Source: Afipia sp. 64-13
GTDB lineage: Bacteria; Pseudomonadota; Alphaproteobacteria; Rhizobiales; Xanthobacteraceae
Assembly (NCBI GenBank): GCA_001897755.1
Contig: MKUJ01000020.1
Location: 1 to 53,243, forward strand
Direction of reading: 5' to 3'
DNA length: 53,243 nucleotides
Shown: in pieces, positions 15,472-24,011 of the stretch
How positions within the stretch are numbered: the stretch's first letter is position 1
How the letters are laid out: the number at the start of each line of letters is the position of its first letter
Notes under the pieces: model-generated
Seen by the model: the letters and a program-made list of their open reading frames with translations, nothing else
The model's database searches: none
What the model was told of the DNA's origin: nothing
Program-made: the position numbers and the translations under genes

Positions 15472-16713
15472 TTAGTGGCCAACCGAGGCCGCGCCTTTTT
15501 CACCAACCAGATCGAAAGCGTGGAAACGATCGAGCGCAAAAGGCTTGAGTAGATCGGGCTGCTGGTTGGATGCCACGCATTGCGCCATCCTGAATCCGCA
15601 CACCGGCGTAGCCTTGAAACCCCATGTACCCCAGCCAGAGTCGATATAGTAGTTCTTGACGGGCGTCAGGCCCATCACAGGGGAGAAGTCGGGCGTCATG
15701 TCGGCAATCCCGGCCCACTGTCTCAGCACCCGAAGATCAGCCATGAACGGGAATAGCTCGAGCATGTGCGCCATCAATCCCTCTTTGAAGTCGAGCGTTG
15801 ATCGGGATGAATAAAGCCCATAGGGGTCGGTCGCCCCGCCCATGACCATCTCGCCGCGTGCGCTTTGCGAGATGTAGATGTGGAGCGAGCCAGAGACGAC
15901 GATCTGATCAAGGATTGGTTTGACCGGCTCGGAGACACAGGCCTGCAGCGGAATGGTTTTGATCGGAAGATGGAAACCGGCGAGTGCCGAGACCCGGCTC
16001 GAGGAGCCCGCCACCGCCTGAACAATCTTCCCGGCATAGATCCGTCCGCGATTGGTCTCGACGGCAATGGCGCGATCGCCTTCTTTGACGATGCCGGTTA
16101 CCTCGGTCGCGGGATGAACCTCGACGCCTCGCGCCATTGCGCCTTTCGCGTATCCCCAGGCGACGGCGTCATGCCGGGCGAGCGCGCCGGGCGGGTGATA
16201 GAGAGCCCCGAGGATCGGATAGCGGACGTCGTCAGAGACATTCATCACGGGGCAAATGCGTGCAACCTCTTTGGCGTCGATGACCTCTGAATCGACACCA
16301 AGATGCTTGTTCACTTCGGCGCGCCAGCGTGCTGTTCGCATTGCGGCATCGGTATGCGCGAGCGTGAAGTGCCCCCGTTCGGAATACATGATGTTGATGT
16401 CGAGTTCTTGCGACAGGCCACGAAACAGATCGACGGACTCTTTGTAGAACGCGACTCCTTCGGGAGTCAGGTAGTTCGAGCGCACGATCGTCGTATTGCG
16501 CGCGGTGTTGCCGCCGCCCATCCAGGACTTGTCCAATACTGCGATGTCCCGCACGCCGTGTTGCGTCGCAAGATAATACGCGATCGCAAGGCCATGACCC
16601 CCGGCCCCAATAACGACCACGTCGTAATTCTTCTTCAGTTCCTTTTGCCAGCGAAACTGAGGCTGCTCACGGAAGCCGGGATGCAGTCCGTATTTCAGAA
16701 GCGCGAGAGGCAT
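15472..16713 (-). CDS. soxB: Sarcosine oxidase beta subunit / N-methylglutamate dehydrogenase subunit A
   Basis: The 413-residue DAO-type flavoprotein has the FAD-binding fold VVVIGAGGHGLAIAYYLA at residues 33-50 and GGGNTARNTTIVRSNY after it. The His that carries covalent FMN in the heterotetrameric enzyme lies in ARHDAVAWGYA (His181). It oxidises the N-methyl amine and passes electrons to oxygen or an electron carrier. ATG 16713 is chosen because AGGCGAA lies about 8-14 nt upstream; the open frame extends 22 codons more. It is the first gene of the minus-strand soxBDAG operon, divergent from mgsABC, with tandem repeats in the shared promoter region. Confidence 0.9.
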   Translation of the reverse strand: MPLALLKYGLHPGFREQPQFRWQKELKKNYDVVVIGAGGHGLAIAYYLATQHGVRDIAVLDKSWMGGGNTARNTTIVRSNYLTPEGVAFYKESVDLFRGLSQELDINIMYSERGHFTLAHTDAAMRTARWRAEVNKHLGVDSEVIDAKEVARICPVMNVSDDVRYPILGALYHPPGALARHDAVAWGYAKGAMARGVEVHPATEVTGIVKEGDRAIAVETNRGRIYAGKIVQAVAGSSSRVSALAGFHLPIKTIPLQACVSEPVKPILDQIVVSGSLHIYISQSARGEMVMGGATDPYGLYSSRSTLDFKEGLMAHMLELFPFMADLRVLRQWAGIADMTPDFSPVMGLTPVKNYYIDSGWGTWGFKATPVCGFRMAQCVASNQQPDLLKPFALDRFHAFDLVGEKGAASVGH

Positions 16714-16726
16714 TTTTCTGTTCGCC

Positions 16727-16753
16727 TGTTGACACCAAGCCTGTTTACACCAA
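16727..16753. promoter_or_regulatory. Tandem 12-bp direct repeats between divergent soxB and mgsA
   Basis: TGTTGACACCAA (16727-16738) and TGTTTACACCAA (16742-16753) are direct repeats with 11 of 12 bases identical and a 15-bp period. They lie 14-40 nt before the soxB start and 107 nt before mgsA, a suitable place for a regulator, such as the XRE-cupin protein encoded at 23177, to act on both operons. Confidence 0.45.
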
Positions 16754-16859
16754 TCGGGATTATTCTCAAGAGGAAACATTTATTCTTCTATTGAAACTCG
16801 CCTCCGACGCTGATAAGACACCTCTTACCTAGCGAGCCCAGACCAAGGGAGTGCGTTCG

Positions 16860-17753
16860 ATGTGTGGAATCGTCGGATTGTTTCTGAAGGACAAGAAACT
16901 GGAGCCGGAGCTAGGCAAGCTTCTGGCGGACATGCTTGCGACGATGGGGGAGCGCGGCCCCGATAGTGCCGGCTTCGCTATCTACGGATCCGAGAAACCT
17001 GGCGTCGCCAAGATCACCCTGCAGTGTCCTGATCGCTCACAATTCGACGGCGTGGCTGAAGCGCTCGGCAAGGCCGTGAAGGCGAAAGTCGATGTGACGT
17101 TCAACGGCACCCATGCCGTATTCCGGATGGAAGGCGTCAATGAGAAAGAGGCGAGGAAATTCCTGCGGGAGCGATACCCGCAACTGCGCATCATGGGCAT
17201 GGGCGAGCGCATCGAAATTTACAAAGAGGTCGGTTATCCGACAGAGGTCGCCAAACAGTTTGCTCTGCGCAATATGTCAGGCACGCATGCCATCGGGCAC
17301 ACCCGGATGGCCACCGAATCGGCTGTCACCACTATGGGTGCTCACCCGTTTTCCACCGGGTCGGACCAGTGCCTGGTGCACAATGGGTCATTGTCCAACC
17401 ATAACAATCTGCGTCGCGAATTGCGTCGCGAGGGCATGGTGTTCGAAACCGAGAACGATACCGAGGTAGCGGCGGCCTATCTGACTTCGCAAATGGATAA
17501 GGGGCTCGGATTGGGAGAGGCCCTGGAGCAGAGCCTCAACGATCTGGACGGGTTCTACACTTTCGTGGTGGGGACCCGTGATGGCTTCGGGGTGGTGCGT
17601 GATCCGGTCGCCTGTAAGCCTGCGGTGTTGGCGGAGACCGATAGCTACGTCGCATTCGGTACGGAATACCGTGCGTTGGCGGGCCTTCCCGGGATCGAGA
17701 AGGCAAAAGTATGGGAGCCCGAGCCGGCCACAGTTTACTTTTGGGAGCGCTGA
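16860..17753 (+). CDS. mgsA: Class II glutamine amidotransferase, N-methylglutamate synthase subunit A (GlxB-like)
   Basis: The 297-residue protein begins MCGIVGLF; Cys2 becomes the N-terminal nucleophile after Met removal, which fixes the start at ATG 16860 rather than the GTG three codons earlier. Class II amidotransferase motifs follow: GERGPDSAGFA, GHTRMATESA, HNGSLSNHNNLRR and ENDTEVAAAYL. The domain is homologous to the first domain of glutamate synthase. With MgsB and MgsC it would transfer methylamine from gamma-glutamylmethylamide to 2-oxoglutarate, yielding N-methylglutamate. The next gene begins 2 nt after its stop codon. Confidence 0.87.
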   Translation: MCGIVGLFLKDKKLEPELGKLLADMLATMGERGPDSAGFAIYGSEKPGVAKITLQCPDRSQFDGVAEALGKAVKAKVDVTFNGTHAVFRMEGVNEKEARKFLRERYPQLRIMGMGERIEIYKEVGYPTEVAKQFALRNMSGTHAIGHTRMATESAVTTMGAHPFSTGSDQCLVHNGSLSNHNNLRRELRREGMVFETENDTEVAAAYLTSQMDKGLGLGEALEQSLNDLDGFYTFVVGTRDGFGVVRDPVACKPAVLAETDSYVAFGTEYRALAGLPGIEKAKVWEPEPATVYFWER

Positions 17754-17755
17754 GA

Positions 17756-18448
17756 ATGTCGGTCTTCGATCTGGCGGTCACTGATCTTCGCAGCGTAAAC
17801 TCAGCGCTGCATGACTTGATCAACTCACCGGGCAAGGAAGCTCAGTGGGAAATAAAGAATCCTCGCGGATCCCATGCGGTCGCCGTCGGCATCAACGCGC
17901 CGATCCAGCTCAATATCCGCGGTAACGTCGGCTATTATTGTGCGGGCATGAACCGGCAAGCGCGGATCACCGTGCACGGTTCTGCCGGGCCAGGTGTCGC
18001 TGAGAACATGATGTCCGGTGAGGTCATCGTGAGAGGCGATGCGAGCCAATATGCAGGTGCGACCGGCAAGGGCGGTCTTCTGGTCATCGAGGGCAATGCT
18101 TCCTCTCGTTGCGGCATCTCGATGAAAGGGATCGACATCATCGTGCGCGGCAATATTGGCCATATGTCCGCGTTCATGGCTCAGGCGGGTCATCTCGTCG
18201 TGTGCGGAGATGCCGGCGACGCTCTCGGCGATTCAATTTATGAAGCAAAAATTTTCGTGCGAGGAACGGTAAAGAGCCTTGGTGCCGACTGTATCGAAAA
18301 GCCTATGCGGCAAGAGCATATCGATCTTCTGGCCAGGCTTCTTGAGCGGGCCGGTATCGCAGACGTCAAGCCGACGGAATTCAAGCGATATGGATCGGCG
18401 CGCAAGCTGTACAATTTCAACGTCGATCATGCCGACGCTTACGGCTAG
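17756..18448 (+). CDS. mgsB: GXGXG-repeat protein, N-methylglutamate synthase subunit B (GlxC/FwdC-like)
   Basis: The 230-residue protein is a right-handed beta-helix of the glutamate synthase GXGXG type, with repeats such as NIRGNVGYYCAGM, VRGDASQYAGATGKGG, IEGNASSRCGISMKG and VRGNIGHMSAFMAQAG, and a helical C-terminus. Corresponding domains of glutamate synthase have a structural role and shape the ammonia channel. ATG 17756 starts just after the mgsA stop. It matches mgsB/glxC in gene order. Confidence 0.87.
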   Translation: MSVFDLAVTDLRSVNSALHDLINSPGKEAQWEIKNPRGSHAVAVGINAPIQLNIRGNVGYYCAGMNRQARITVHGSAGPGVAENMMSGEVIVRGDASQYAGATGKGGLLVIEGNASSRCGISMKGIDIIVRGNIGHMSAFMAQAGHLVVCGDAGDALGDSIYEAKIFVRGTVKSLGADCIEKPMRQEHIDLLARLLERAGIADVKPTEFKRYGSARKLYNFNVDHADAYG

Positions 18449-18497
18449 CTCCTTACTCCCACGCATCACCCTATTCGGCAGATAGGCAGGCATCACT

Positions 18498-19820
18498 ATG
18501 TCATACGTTAATCCACCGACAGTTCCACGGAAATCAGCGACTTTTGACGACTATACGCTCTCGGAAATCCGTCGCGCCGCCACTACGGGTATCTATGATA
18601 TCCGCGGCGCCGGTGCGAAGCGCAAAGTGCCTCATTTCGATGACTTGCTGTTTCTGGGCGCCTCGATGTCGCGCTATCCGCTCGAGGGTTATCGCGAGCG
18701 TTGCGACACGGACGTCGTGCTTGGGTCACGCTTCGCAAAGAAGCCGCTTCATCTGAAGATTCCCATCACCATTGCGGGAATGAGCTTTGGCTCGCTGTCG
18801 GCCAATGCCAAGGAGGCGCTCGGCCGGGGAGCAAGTGCCGCGGGTACGTCGACGACGACCGGCGACGGCGGCATGTCGAGCGAGGAACGAGAACAGTCGA
18901 AGATACTAGTTTATCAGTATCTGCCGTCGCGGTACGGCATGAACCCGGAGGACCTTCTGAAGGCCGACGCGATTGAGGTCGTGATTGGCCAGGGCGCCAA
19001 GCCGGGCGGCGGCGGCATGCTGCTGGGTCAGAAGATTACCGACCGGGTCGCGGCGATGCGCACTCTGCCGAAAGGGATTGACCAGCGCTCGGCCTCGCGT
19101 CATCCCGATTGGACCGGTCCTGACGATCTTGAAATCCAGATTCTGGAGCTGCGTGAAATCACCGACTGGCAAAAGCCGATTTTTGTGAAGATTGGCGGGG
19201 CCCGTCCTTATTACGACGTCGCATTGGCTGTGAAGGCGGGTGCCGACGTTGTCGTTGTCGATGGCATGCAGGGCGGTACGGCTGCAACGCAGGAAGTGTT
19301 CATCGAACATGTCGGCATGCCGACACTGGCCTGCATCAATCCAGCCGTACGAGCGCTGCAGGATCTGGGCATGCATCGCAAGGTTCAGCTCATCGTGTCC
19401 GGCGGCATCCGCAATGGCGCCGATGTTGCGAAAGCGCTCGCGCTCGGCGCGGACGCCGTATCCATTGGAACGGCAGCGCTCGTTGCGCTCGGCGAAAACG
19501 ATCCGATTCATGAGGCGGAATATGCCGCGCTCAATACGACCTCGGAGGCATATGACGACTGGCACGAGGGCAAGGATCCCGCAGGCATTACGACGCAGGA
19601 TCCTGAGCTCATGGCGCGGTTGGACCCCGTGCTCGCCGGCCGCAGGCTTTCCAATTTTCTCAAGGTCCTGACGCTGGAGGCGCAAACCATCGCGCGCGCT
19701 TGCGGCCATAATCATGTTCACAACCTTGAGCCAGAGGATTTGTGTGCTCTGACTGTTGAAGCCGCCGCAATGGCACGTGTGCCACTTGCGGGGACCAGCT
19801 GGATTCCGGGAGCAAAATAG
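18498..19820 (+). CDS. mgsC: FMN-binding glutamate-synthase-like protein, N-methylglutamate synthase subunit C (GlxD-like)
   Basis: The 440-residue TIM-barrel protein corresponds to the FMN-binding synthase domain of glutamate synthase: PITIAGMSFGSLSANAKEAL (about 89-108), GQGAKPGGGGMLLG, FVKIGGARPYYDV, VVVDGMQGGTAATQEVF, VSGGIRNGADVAKALALGAD and a Cys-containing C-terminal part. It would carry out the reductive step forming N-methylglutamate. The gene follows mgsB after 49 nt. Together the three proteins cover the domains of one glutamate synthase large subunit. Confidence 0.88.
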   Translation: MSYVNPPTVPRKSATFDDYTLSEIRRAATTGIYDIRGAGAKRKVPHFDDLLFLGASMSRYPLEGYRERCDTDVVLGSRFAKKPLHLKIPITIAGMSFGSLSANAKEALGRGASAAGTSTTTGDGGMSSEEREQSKILVYQYLPSRYGMNPEDLLKADAIEVVIGQGAKPGGGGMLLGQKITDRVAAMRTLPKGIDQRSASRHPDWTGPDDLEIQILELREITDWQKPIFVKIGGARPYYDVALAVKAGADVVVVDGMQGGTAATQEVFIEHVGMPTLACINPAVRALQDLGMHRKVQLIVSGGIRNGADVAKALALGADAVSIGTAALVALGENDPIHEAEYAALNTTSEAYDDWHEGKDPAGITTQDPELMARLDPVLAGRRLSNFLKVLTLEAQTIARACGHNHVHNLEPEDLCALTVEAAAMARVPLAGTSWIPGAK

Positions 19821-19860
19821 ACTGCCAAAATAAGGAAGATTCACCATAGGGAGGTGATGC

Positions 19861-21171
19861 GTGGCGCGTAATTTGACAGATCTTGCGAAAGAACGAGGCA
19901 TTCGCTATTTCCTGATTTCCTACACAGACCTGTTCGGTGCCCAGAGAGCAAAGCTTGTTCCTAGCGCCGCAATTGCTGATATGCAGCAAGGCGGCGCGGG
20001 TTTTGCGGGCTTTGCAACTTGGCTCGACCTGACACCCGCGCATCCTGATCTGTTCGGCCTGCCTGACCCGGATGCGGTCATTCAACTTCCGTGGCAGAAG
20101 GACGTTGCCTGGGTCCCGGCGGACTGTGTGATGGAAAGCAAGCTGGTCGATCAGGCGCCTCGAACCGTCCTGAAGAAAATCGTTGAGGAAGCGACCTCAA
20201 AATATGGCCTCTACGTCAAGACCGGCGTGGAGGCCGAATTTTTTCTGGTGGGGCAGGATGGTGTCTCCGTCGCCGATCCGAAGGATAATGCGACAAAGCC
20301 TTGCTACGATCAGCAGGCTTTGATGCGTCGATACGATGTGATTTCCGAAATCTGCGACTACATGCTGGAGTTGGGCTGGCAGCCCTACCAGAATGATCAT
20401 GAGGATGCGATCGGCCAATTCGAAATGAATTGGTCCTATGCCGATGCTCTTGTCACGGCAGACCGACACTCCTTCTTTAAATTTATGGTGCGATCAATTG
20501 CTGAAAAACATGGTTTTCGCGCCACCTTCATGCCGAAGCCATTTCCGACGTTGACAGGGTCCGGATGCCACGTCCACGTATCGGTGTGGGACAAGGACGG
20601 GAAAATCAATAAATTTCACGACGAGTCGAACGAGATTGGCTTGTCGGAGCAAGGCTACCATTTCCTTGGTGGCATCATGAAGCATGCTGAGGCGCTGGCT
20701 GCCATCACCAATCCGACAGTCAATAGTTACAAGCGCATCAATGCGCCCCGCACGGTGTCTGGCGCAACGTGGTCTCCAAACACTGTGACCTGGACCGGCA
20801 ATAACCGGACCCACATGGTGCGCGTGCCAGGAAAGGGCCGCTTTGAGTTGCGGCTTCCGGATGGCGCGGCGAACCCGTACCTGCTGCAAGCTGTGATCAT
20901 CGCGGTTGGCATCGATGGCATCAAGACAAAAGCAGACCCGGGCAAGCGTTACGATATCGACATGTATCAGCTTGGCCATACGGTGACCGACGCGCCGAAG
21001 CTTCCGCTCAATCTCCTGGACGCGCTGCGTGCGTTCGACAAGAACGAGCCGTTAAAGGAAGCCCTGGGAAGCCAGTTTTCCGCCGCCTATCTGAAAATGA
21101 AGCATCAGGAGTGGAATAGCTACACCGCTCATTTTTCGCAGTGGGAGCGGGACAATACGCTGGATATTTGA
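19861..21171 (+). CDS. gmaS: Type III glutamine synthetase family: gamma-glutamylmethylamide synthetase (GmaS) or GlnT
   Basis: The 436-residue protein has the glutamine synthetase catalytic motifs: GVEAEFFLV (metal Glu residues), [19 protein letters not shown] (ATP/metal His), [10 protein letters not shown] and [18 protein letters not shown] 19861 is chosen because GGGAGG lies 5 nt upstream; an ATG at 19857 is out of frame. GmaS ligates methylamine to glutamate with ATP; GlnT uses ammonia, and the two are close homologues. Adjacency to mgsABC, soxBDAG/mgdABCD, folD and purU favours GmaS. If assays showed ammonia only, glnT would be the right name. Confidence 0.8.
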   Translation: MARNLTDLAKERGIRYFLISYTDLFGAQRAKLVPSAAIADMQQGGAGFAGFATWLDLTPAHPDLFGLPDPDAVIQLPWQKDVAWVPADCVMESKLVDQAPRTVLKKIVEEATSKYGLYVKTGVEAEFFLVGQDGVSVADPKDNATKPCYDQQALMRRYDVISEICDYMLELGWQPYQNDHEDAIGQFEMNWSYADALVTADRHSFFKFMVRSIAEKHGFRATFMPKPFPTLTGSGCHVHVSVWDKDGKINKFHDESNEIGLSEQGYHFLGGIMKHAEALAAITNPTVNSYKRINAPRTVSGATWSPNTVTWTGNNRTHMVRVPGKGRFELRLPDGAANPYLLQAVIIAVGIDGIKTKADPGKRYDIDMYQLGHTVTDAPKLPLNLLDALRAFDKNEPLKEALGSQFSAAYLKMKHQEWNSYTAHFSQWERDNTLDI

Positions 21172-21173
21172 GC

Positions 21174-22064
21174 ATGACGGATACATCGATCATCGATGGG
21201 CTTGCTCATGCGGCGGCTCTGCGAGAAAAGACGCGTGAACGCGCCAAGGCTTTTCTTGAAAAGTACGATCGTAAGCCCCGGTTGGATGTCATTATCGTTG
21301 GTAATCATCCGGCAAGCCGTTCCTACGTCACAACCAAGGCCAAACAGGCCCATGAGGTTGGTATTGAGGGAAACCTCATCGAACTGGCCGAGACAATAAG
21401 TGCGCGTAAGCTTGAAGGTGTGATAGATCGGCTGAATGCGTTCCCACAGGTCGATGGAATTCTCGTCCAGTTGCCCTTGCCGGATCATCTGAATTCGGCC
21501 TCGGTCCTGAATCGGATTTCGCCTGCCAAAGACGTTGACGGATTTCATCCGCTCAATGCCGGCGGGCTCTTCACGGCGACGAAGCTCGACATGAAAGCCA
21601 TGTTGGTGCCGTGCACGCCTCTTGGCTGCCTCATGATGCTGCGCAGTACGTTGGGCGACATGACCGGAAAGACCGCAGTTGTCGTCGGACGGTCCAATAT
21701 TGTCGGAAAGCCGATGGCGCAGCTTCTCGCATATGAGAACACCACGGTAACCGTTGCGCATTCACGAACGGCGGACCTTCCCGCCGTGTGCCGCGCCGCT
21801 GATATCCTCGTGGTTGCGATTGGGAAGCCACAAACGGTGCGCGGTGACTGGATCAAGCCGGGCGCCGTGGTGATCGACGTCGGCATCAATCGCGTTCCCT
21901 CAGGTCAGGGCAAAAGCCGACTGGTGGGCGATGTCGCGACCGAAGAAGCTCTTGGCATTGCCGGCGCGATTACCCCGGTTCCCGGTGGTGTCGGGCCCAT
22001 GACGGTCGCCTGTCTTTTGCACAACACGCTGGTGGCTGCCGAACTTCGTGTTTCCCCTCGATGA
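21174..22064 (+). CDS. folD: Bifunctional methylene-THF dehydrogenase / methenyl-THF cyclohydrolase
   Basis: The 296-residue protein has the FolD signatures: [18 protein letters not shown] (catalytic Tyr and Lys), [41 protein letters not shown] (NADP site) and [15 protein letters not shown]. It converts methylene-THF to 10-formyl-THF. ATG 21174 follows the preceding stop by 2 nt, so it is in the same operon. Here it would oxidise the methylene-THF released by the SoxBDAG/MgdABCD complex. Confidence 0.93.
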   Translation: MTDTSIIDGLAHAAALREKTRERAKAFLEKYDRKPRLDVIIVGNHPASRSYVTTKAKQAHEVGIEGNLIELAETISARKLEGVIDRLNAFPQVDGILVQLPLPDHLNSASVLNRISPAKDVDGFHPLNAGGLFTATKLDMKAMLVPCTPLGCLMMLRSTLGDMTGKTAVVVGRSNIVGKPMAQLLAYENTTVTVAHSRTADLPAVCRAADILVVAIGKPQTVRGDWIKPGAVVIDVGINRVPSGQGKSRLVGDVATEEALGIAGAITPVPGGVGPMTVACLLHNTLVAAELRVSPR

Positions 22065-22093
22065 GCCTTACCAGGATGGGAAGAGTATAAGCT

Positions 22094-22951
22094 ATGACAA
22101 ACAAAAACTGGGTGTTGACCCTGCATTGCCAAGACCAGCCGCGCATTGTAGCCACGGTTACGACAGCGATCGCAGACGTCAGAGGCAATATTCAGGAAAG
22201 CAATCAGTTCTGGGATAAGAGCACGAACCGGTTCTTTATGCGGATTGCTTTCGAAGCGCCGTTCGAAGTAACGCGCAAGACGCTCGAGGCGGCTCTGGAC
22301 CCGGCATTCAAACGATTCGACATGAACGCGATGCTCACCGATGCAAACACTTTGCCTCGGATCATCATCATGGTTTCAAAATTCGACCACTGTCTTAATC
22401 AACTTCTCTACCAGATCCAGCTCGGCTGGTTGAAGGCCGAGGTGGTTGCAGTCGTGTCCAACCATGCCGATGCCAAGGCGATCTCCGAACGGATCAATGC
22501 GCCATTTTATCACTGGCCGGTCAGCAAGGAAAACAAAGCGGAGCAGGAAAAGAAGCTTTACGATCTGTATCTGGAAAAGCGTGCCGATCTCGTCATCCTT
22601 GCGCGCTATATGCAGATTCTCTCAAACGATCTTGCCGGCAAGCTTTTCGGGCACGTCATCAATATCCACCATTCGTTTCTGCCGAGTTTTAAAGGTGCAA
22701 AGCCGTACCATCAGGCACATGAGCGGGGCGTCAAGATTATCGGGGCGACTGCTCATTACGCAACGCCGGATCTGGATGAAGGGCCTATTATCGAACAGGA
22801 AACCGAACGTGTGTCGCACGCCTTGTCTGCGGATGATTTCGTGGCCGTTGGTCGAGACACCGAATCGCGTGTTCTCGCGCGGGCTGTGAAGAACCATCTG
22901 GAACGGAGGGTTCTGATCAATGGCAGGAAGACAGTTGTTTTTAGCAGCTGA
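22094..22951 (+). CDS. purU: Formyltetrahydrofolate deformylase
   Basis: The 285-residue protein has an N-terminal ACT domain (about 6-85) and a C-terminal formyl-transferase fold with NIHHSFLPSFKGAKPYHQA (catalytic Asn/His region) and DEGPIIEQE (catalytic Asp). It hydrolyses 10-formyl-THF to formate and THF, recycling the carrier. It is the last gene of the mgsABC-gmaS-folD-purU run, so methyl carbon leaves the pathway as formate. Confidence 0.93.
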   Translation: MTNKNWVLTLHCQDQPRIVATVTTAIADVRGNIQESNQFWDKSTNRFFMRIAFEAPFEVTRKTLEAALDPAFKRFDMNAMLTDANTLPRIIIMVSKFDHCLNQLLYQIQLGWLKAEVVAVVSNHADAKAISERINAPFYHWPVSKENKAEQEKKLYDLYLEKRADLVILARYMQILSNDLAGKLFGHVINIHHSFLPSFKGAKPYHQAHERGVKIIGATAHYATPDLDEGPIIEQETERVSHALSADDFVAVGRDTESRVLARAVKNHLERRVLINGRKTVVFSS

Positions 22952-23176
22952 TGCGCAAGACTGTTCTGCTGAAGCAAATGTCGGATATCTCGTCACTTCT
23001 CGATGCGGCAACGAAATCTCGAGACTTTGTCATCGCAGTCGGGATTACAATTAAACAGCCTTTGTTCAATTGGCGGTTGCGAACATCCCCCAGATTGAGA
23101 TTAATGCTCATCTTGTGCCCGTAGTGATCTCGCTCGCCTGATATGGGTTGGCGGCGGTCGAGCTCGGAGAGGGAGC

Positions 23177-23908
23177 ATGGCAAAGACAAAACATCGCAGG
23201 CCAAGCCGATCGCCAGGCGCGGCTGATCTTGCCAAAATGCGGGGAGCTGGCGTTAAGGCGCCGTTGAACGCGCCGAAGGTCATGAGTTCGCAAGACCCTC
23301 ACGCAGTCCGGGAAACAAAAGACAGCATTTTGGAAGTGGCCATTGGCCACGAAGTCAGGGCATGCCGCACGAAGCTGGGCATCAGCATTGCCGATCTCTC
23401 GGTGGCCACGGGGATTTCGCCTGGCATGCTGTCAAAGATCGAGAACGGAAATATCTCGCCGTCATTGACCACGCTGCAATCCTTGTCGCGGGCACTTGCC
23501 GTTCCCCTGACCACTTTCTTTCGCAGATTCGAGGATACGAAGGCGGCGAGCTTCGTGCCCGCGGGTGAAGGGCTGGCCATTGAAAGACGGGGGACCAGAA
23601 GCGGCCACCAATATCATCTTCTGGGTTATTCATCAGAGCAGTCGTCTCGGATCGTCGTCGAACCCTACATGATTACGCTGACCAAAGAGTCAGACGTATT
23701 CCCGCTGTTTCAGCATGCCGGTATGGAATTCCTCTATATGCTGCAAGGCGCGGTGGTTTATCGCCATGCAGACAAGCGCTACAAGATGCTTCCGGGAGAT
23801 AGCTTGTTCTTCGATGCAGATGCGCCGCATGGGCCAGAAGAGATGCTCAAGCTGCCGATCCGTTTCCTCTCGATTATCTGCTATATGCGCGGGGATGGCC
23901 CGGATTAG
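23177..23908 (+). CDS. XRE-family transcriptional regulator with C-terminal cupin domain
   Basis: The 243-residue protein has a basic, Pro-rich N-terminal tail, a lambda-repressor-type HTH at about 53-110 (RTKLGISIADLSVATGIS, LSKIENGNISPSL) and a cupin barrel from about 150 (HAGMEFLYMLQGAVVYRH, LPGDSLFFDADAPHGPE). The ATG at 23177 follows GAGGGAG. Such regulators often control sarcosine/betaine and methylamine genes. It closes the cluster, 225 nt after purU; that gap contains no recognised gene. It is the best candidate to bind the direct repeats at 16727-16753. Confidence 0.88.
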   Translation: MAKTKHRRPSRSPGAADLAKMRGAGVKAPLNAPKVMSSQDPHAVRETKDSILEVAIGHEVRACRTKLGISIADLSVATGISPGMLSKIENGNISPSLTTLQSLSRALAVPLTTFFRRFEDTKAASFVPAGEGLAIERRGTRSGHQYHLLGYSSEQSSRIVVEPYMITLTKESDVFPLFQHAGMEFLYMLQGAVVYRHADKRYKMLPGDSLFFDADAPHGPEEMLKLPIRFLSIICYMRGDGPD

Positions 23909-24011
23909 TCCGGGGTGCCAGCCGTAGGACGGCTCGGGCGGTCCGTTTCGAACGTTACGGTCTCTGTTTGCCACGGCCGGCCAAGCCGGTCGAGCTTTTT
24001 GGCCCGCGCGC

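Noticed and set aside
16729-16763. TTGACA at 16729-16734 as a sigma-70 -35 box
   Set aside because: No -10 hexamer at a suitable spacing is convincing; the sequence is better explained as part of the tandem repeats.
22952-23176. A small gene between purU and the XRE-cupin regulator
   Set aside because: Open frames are short and unlike any protein; the stretch is more AT-rich and looks like promoter sequence.
23909-24011. A tRNA-fMet 3'-end duplicate (att site) at the right edge of the accessory block
   Set aside because: No copy of the tRNA 3' sequence was found there, and there is no integrase or transposase gene in the window.
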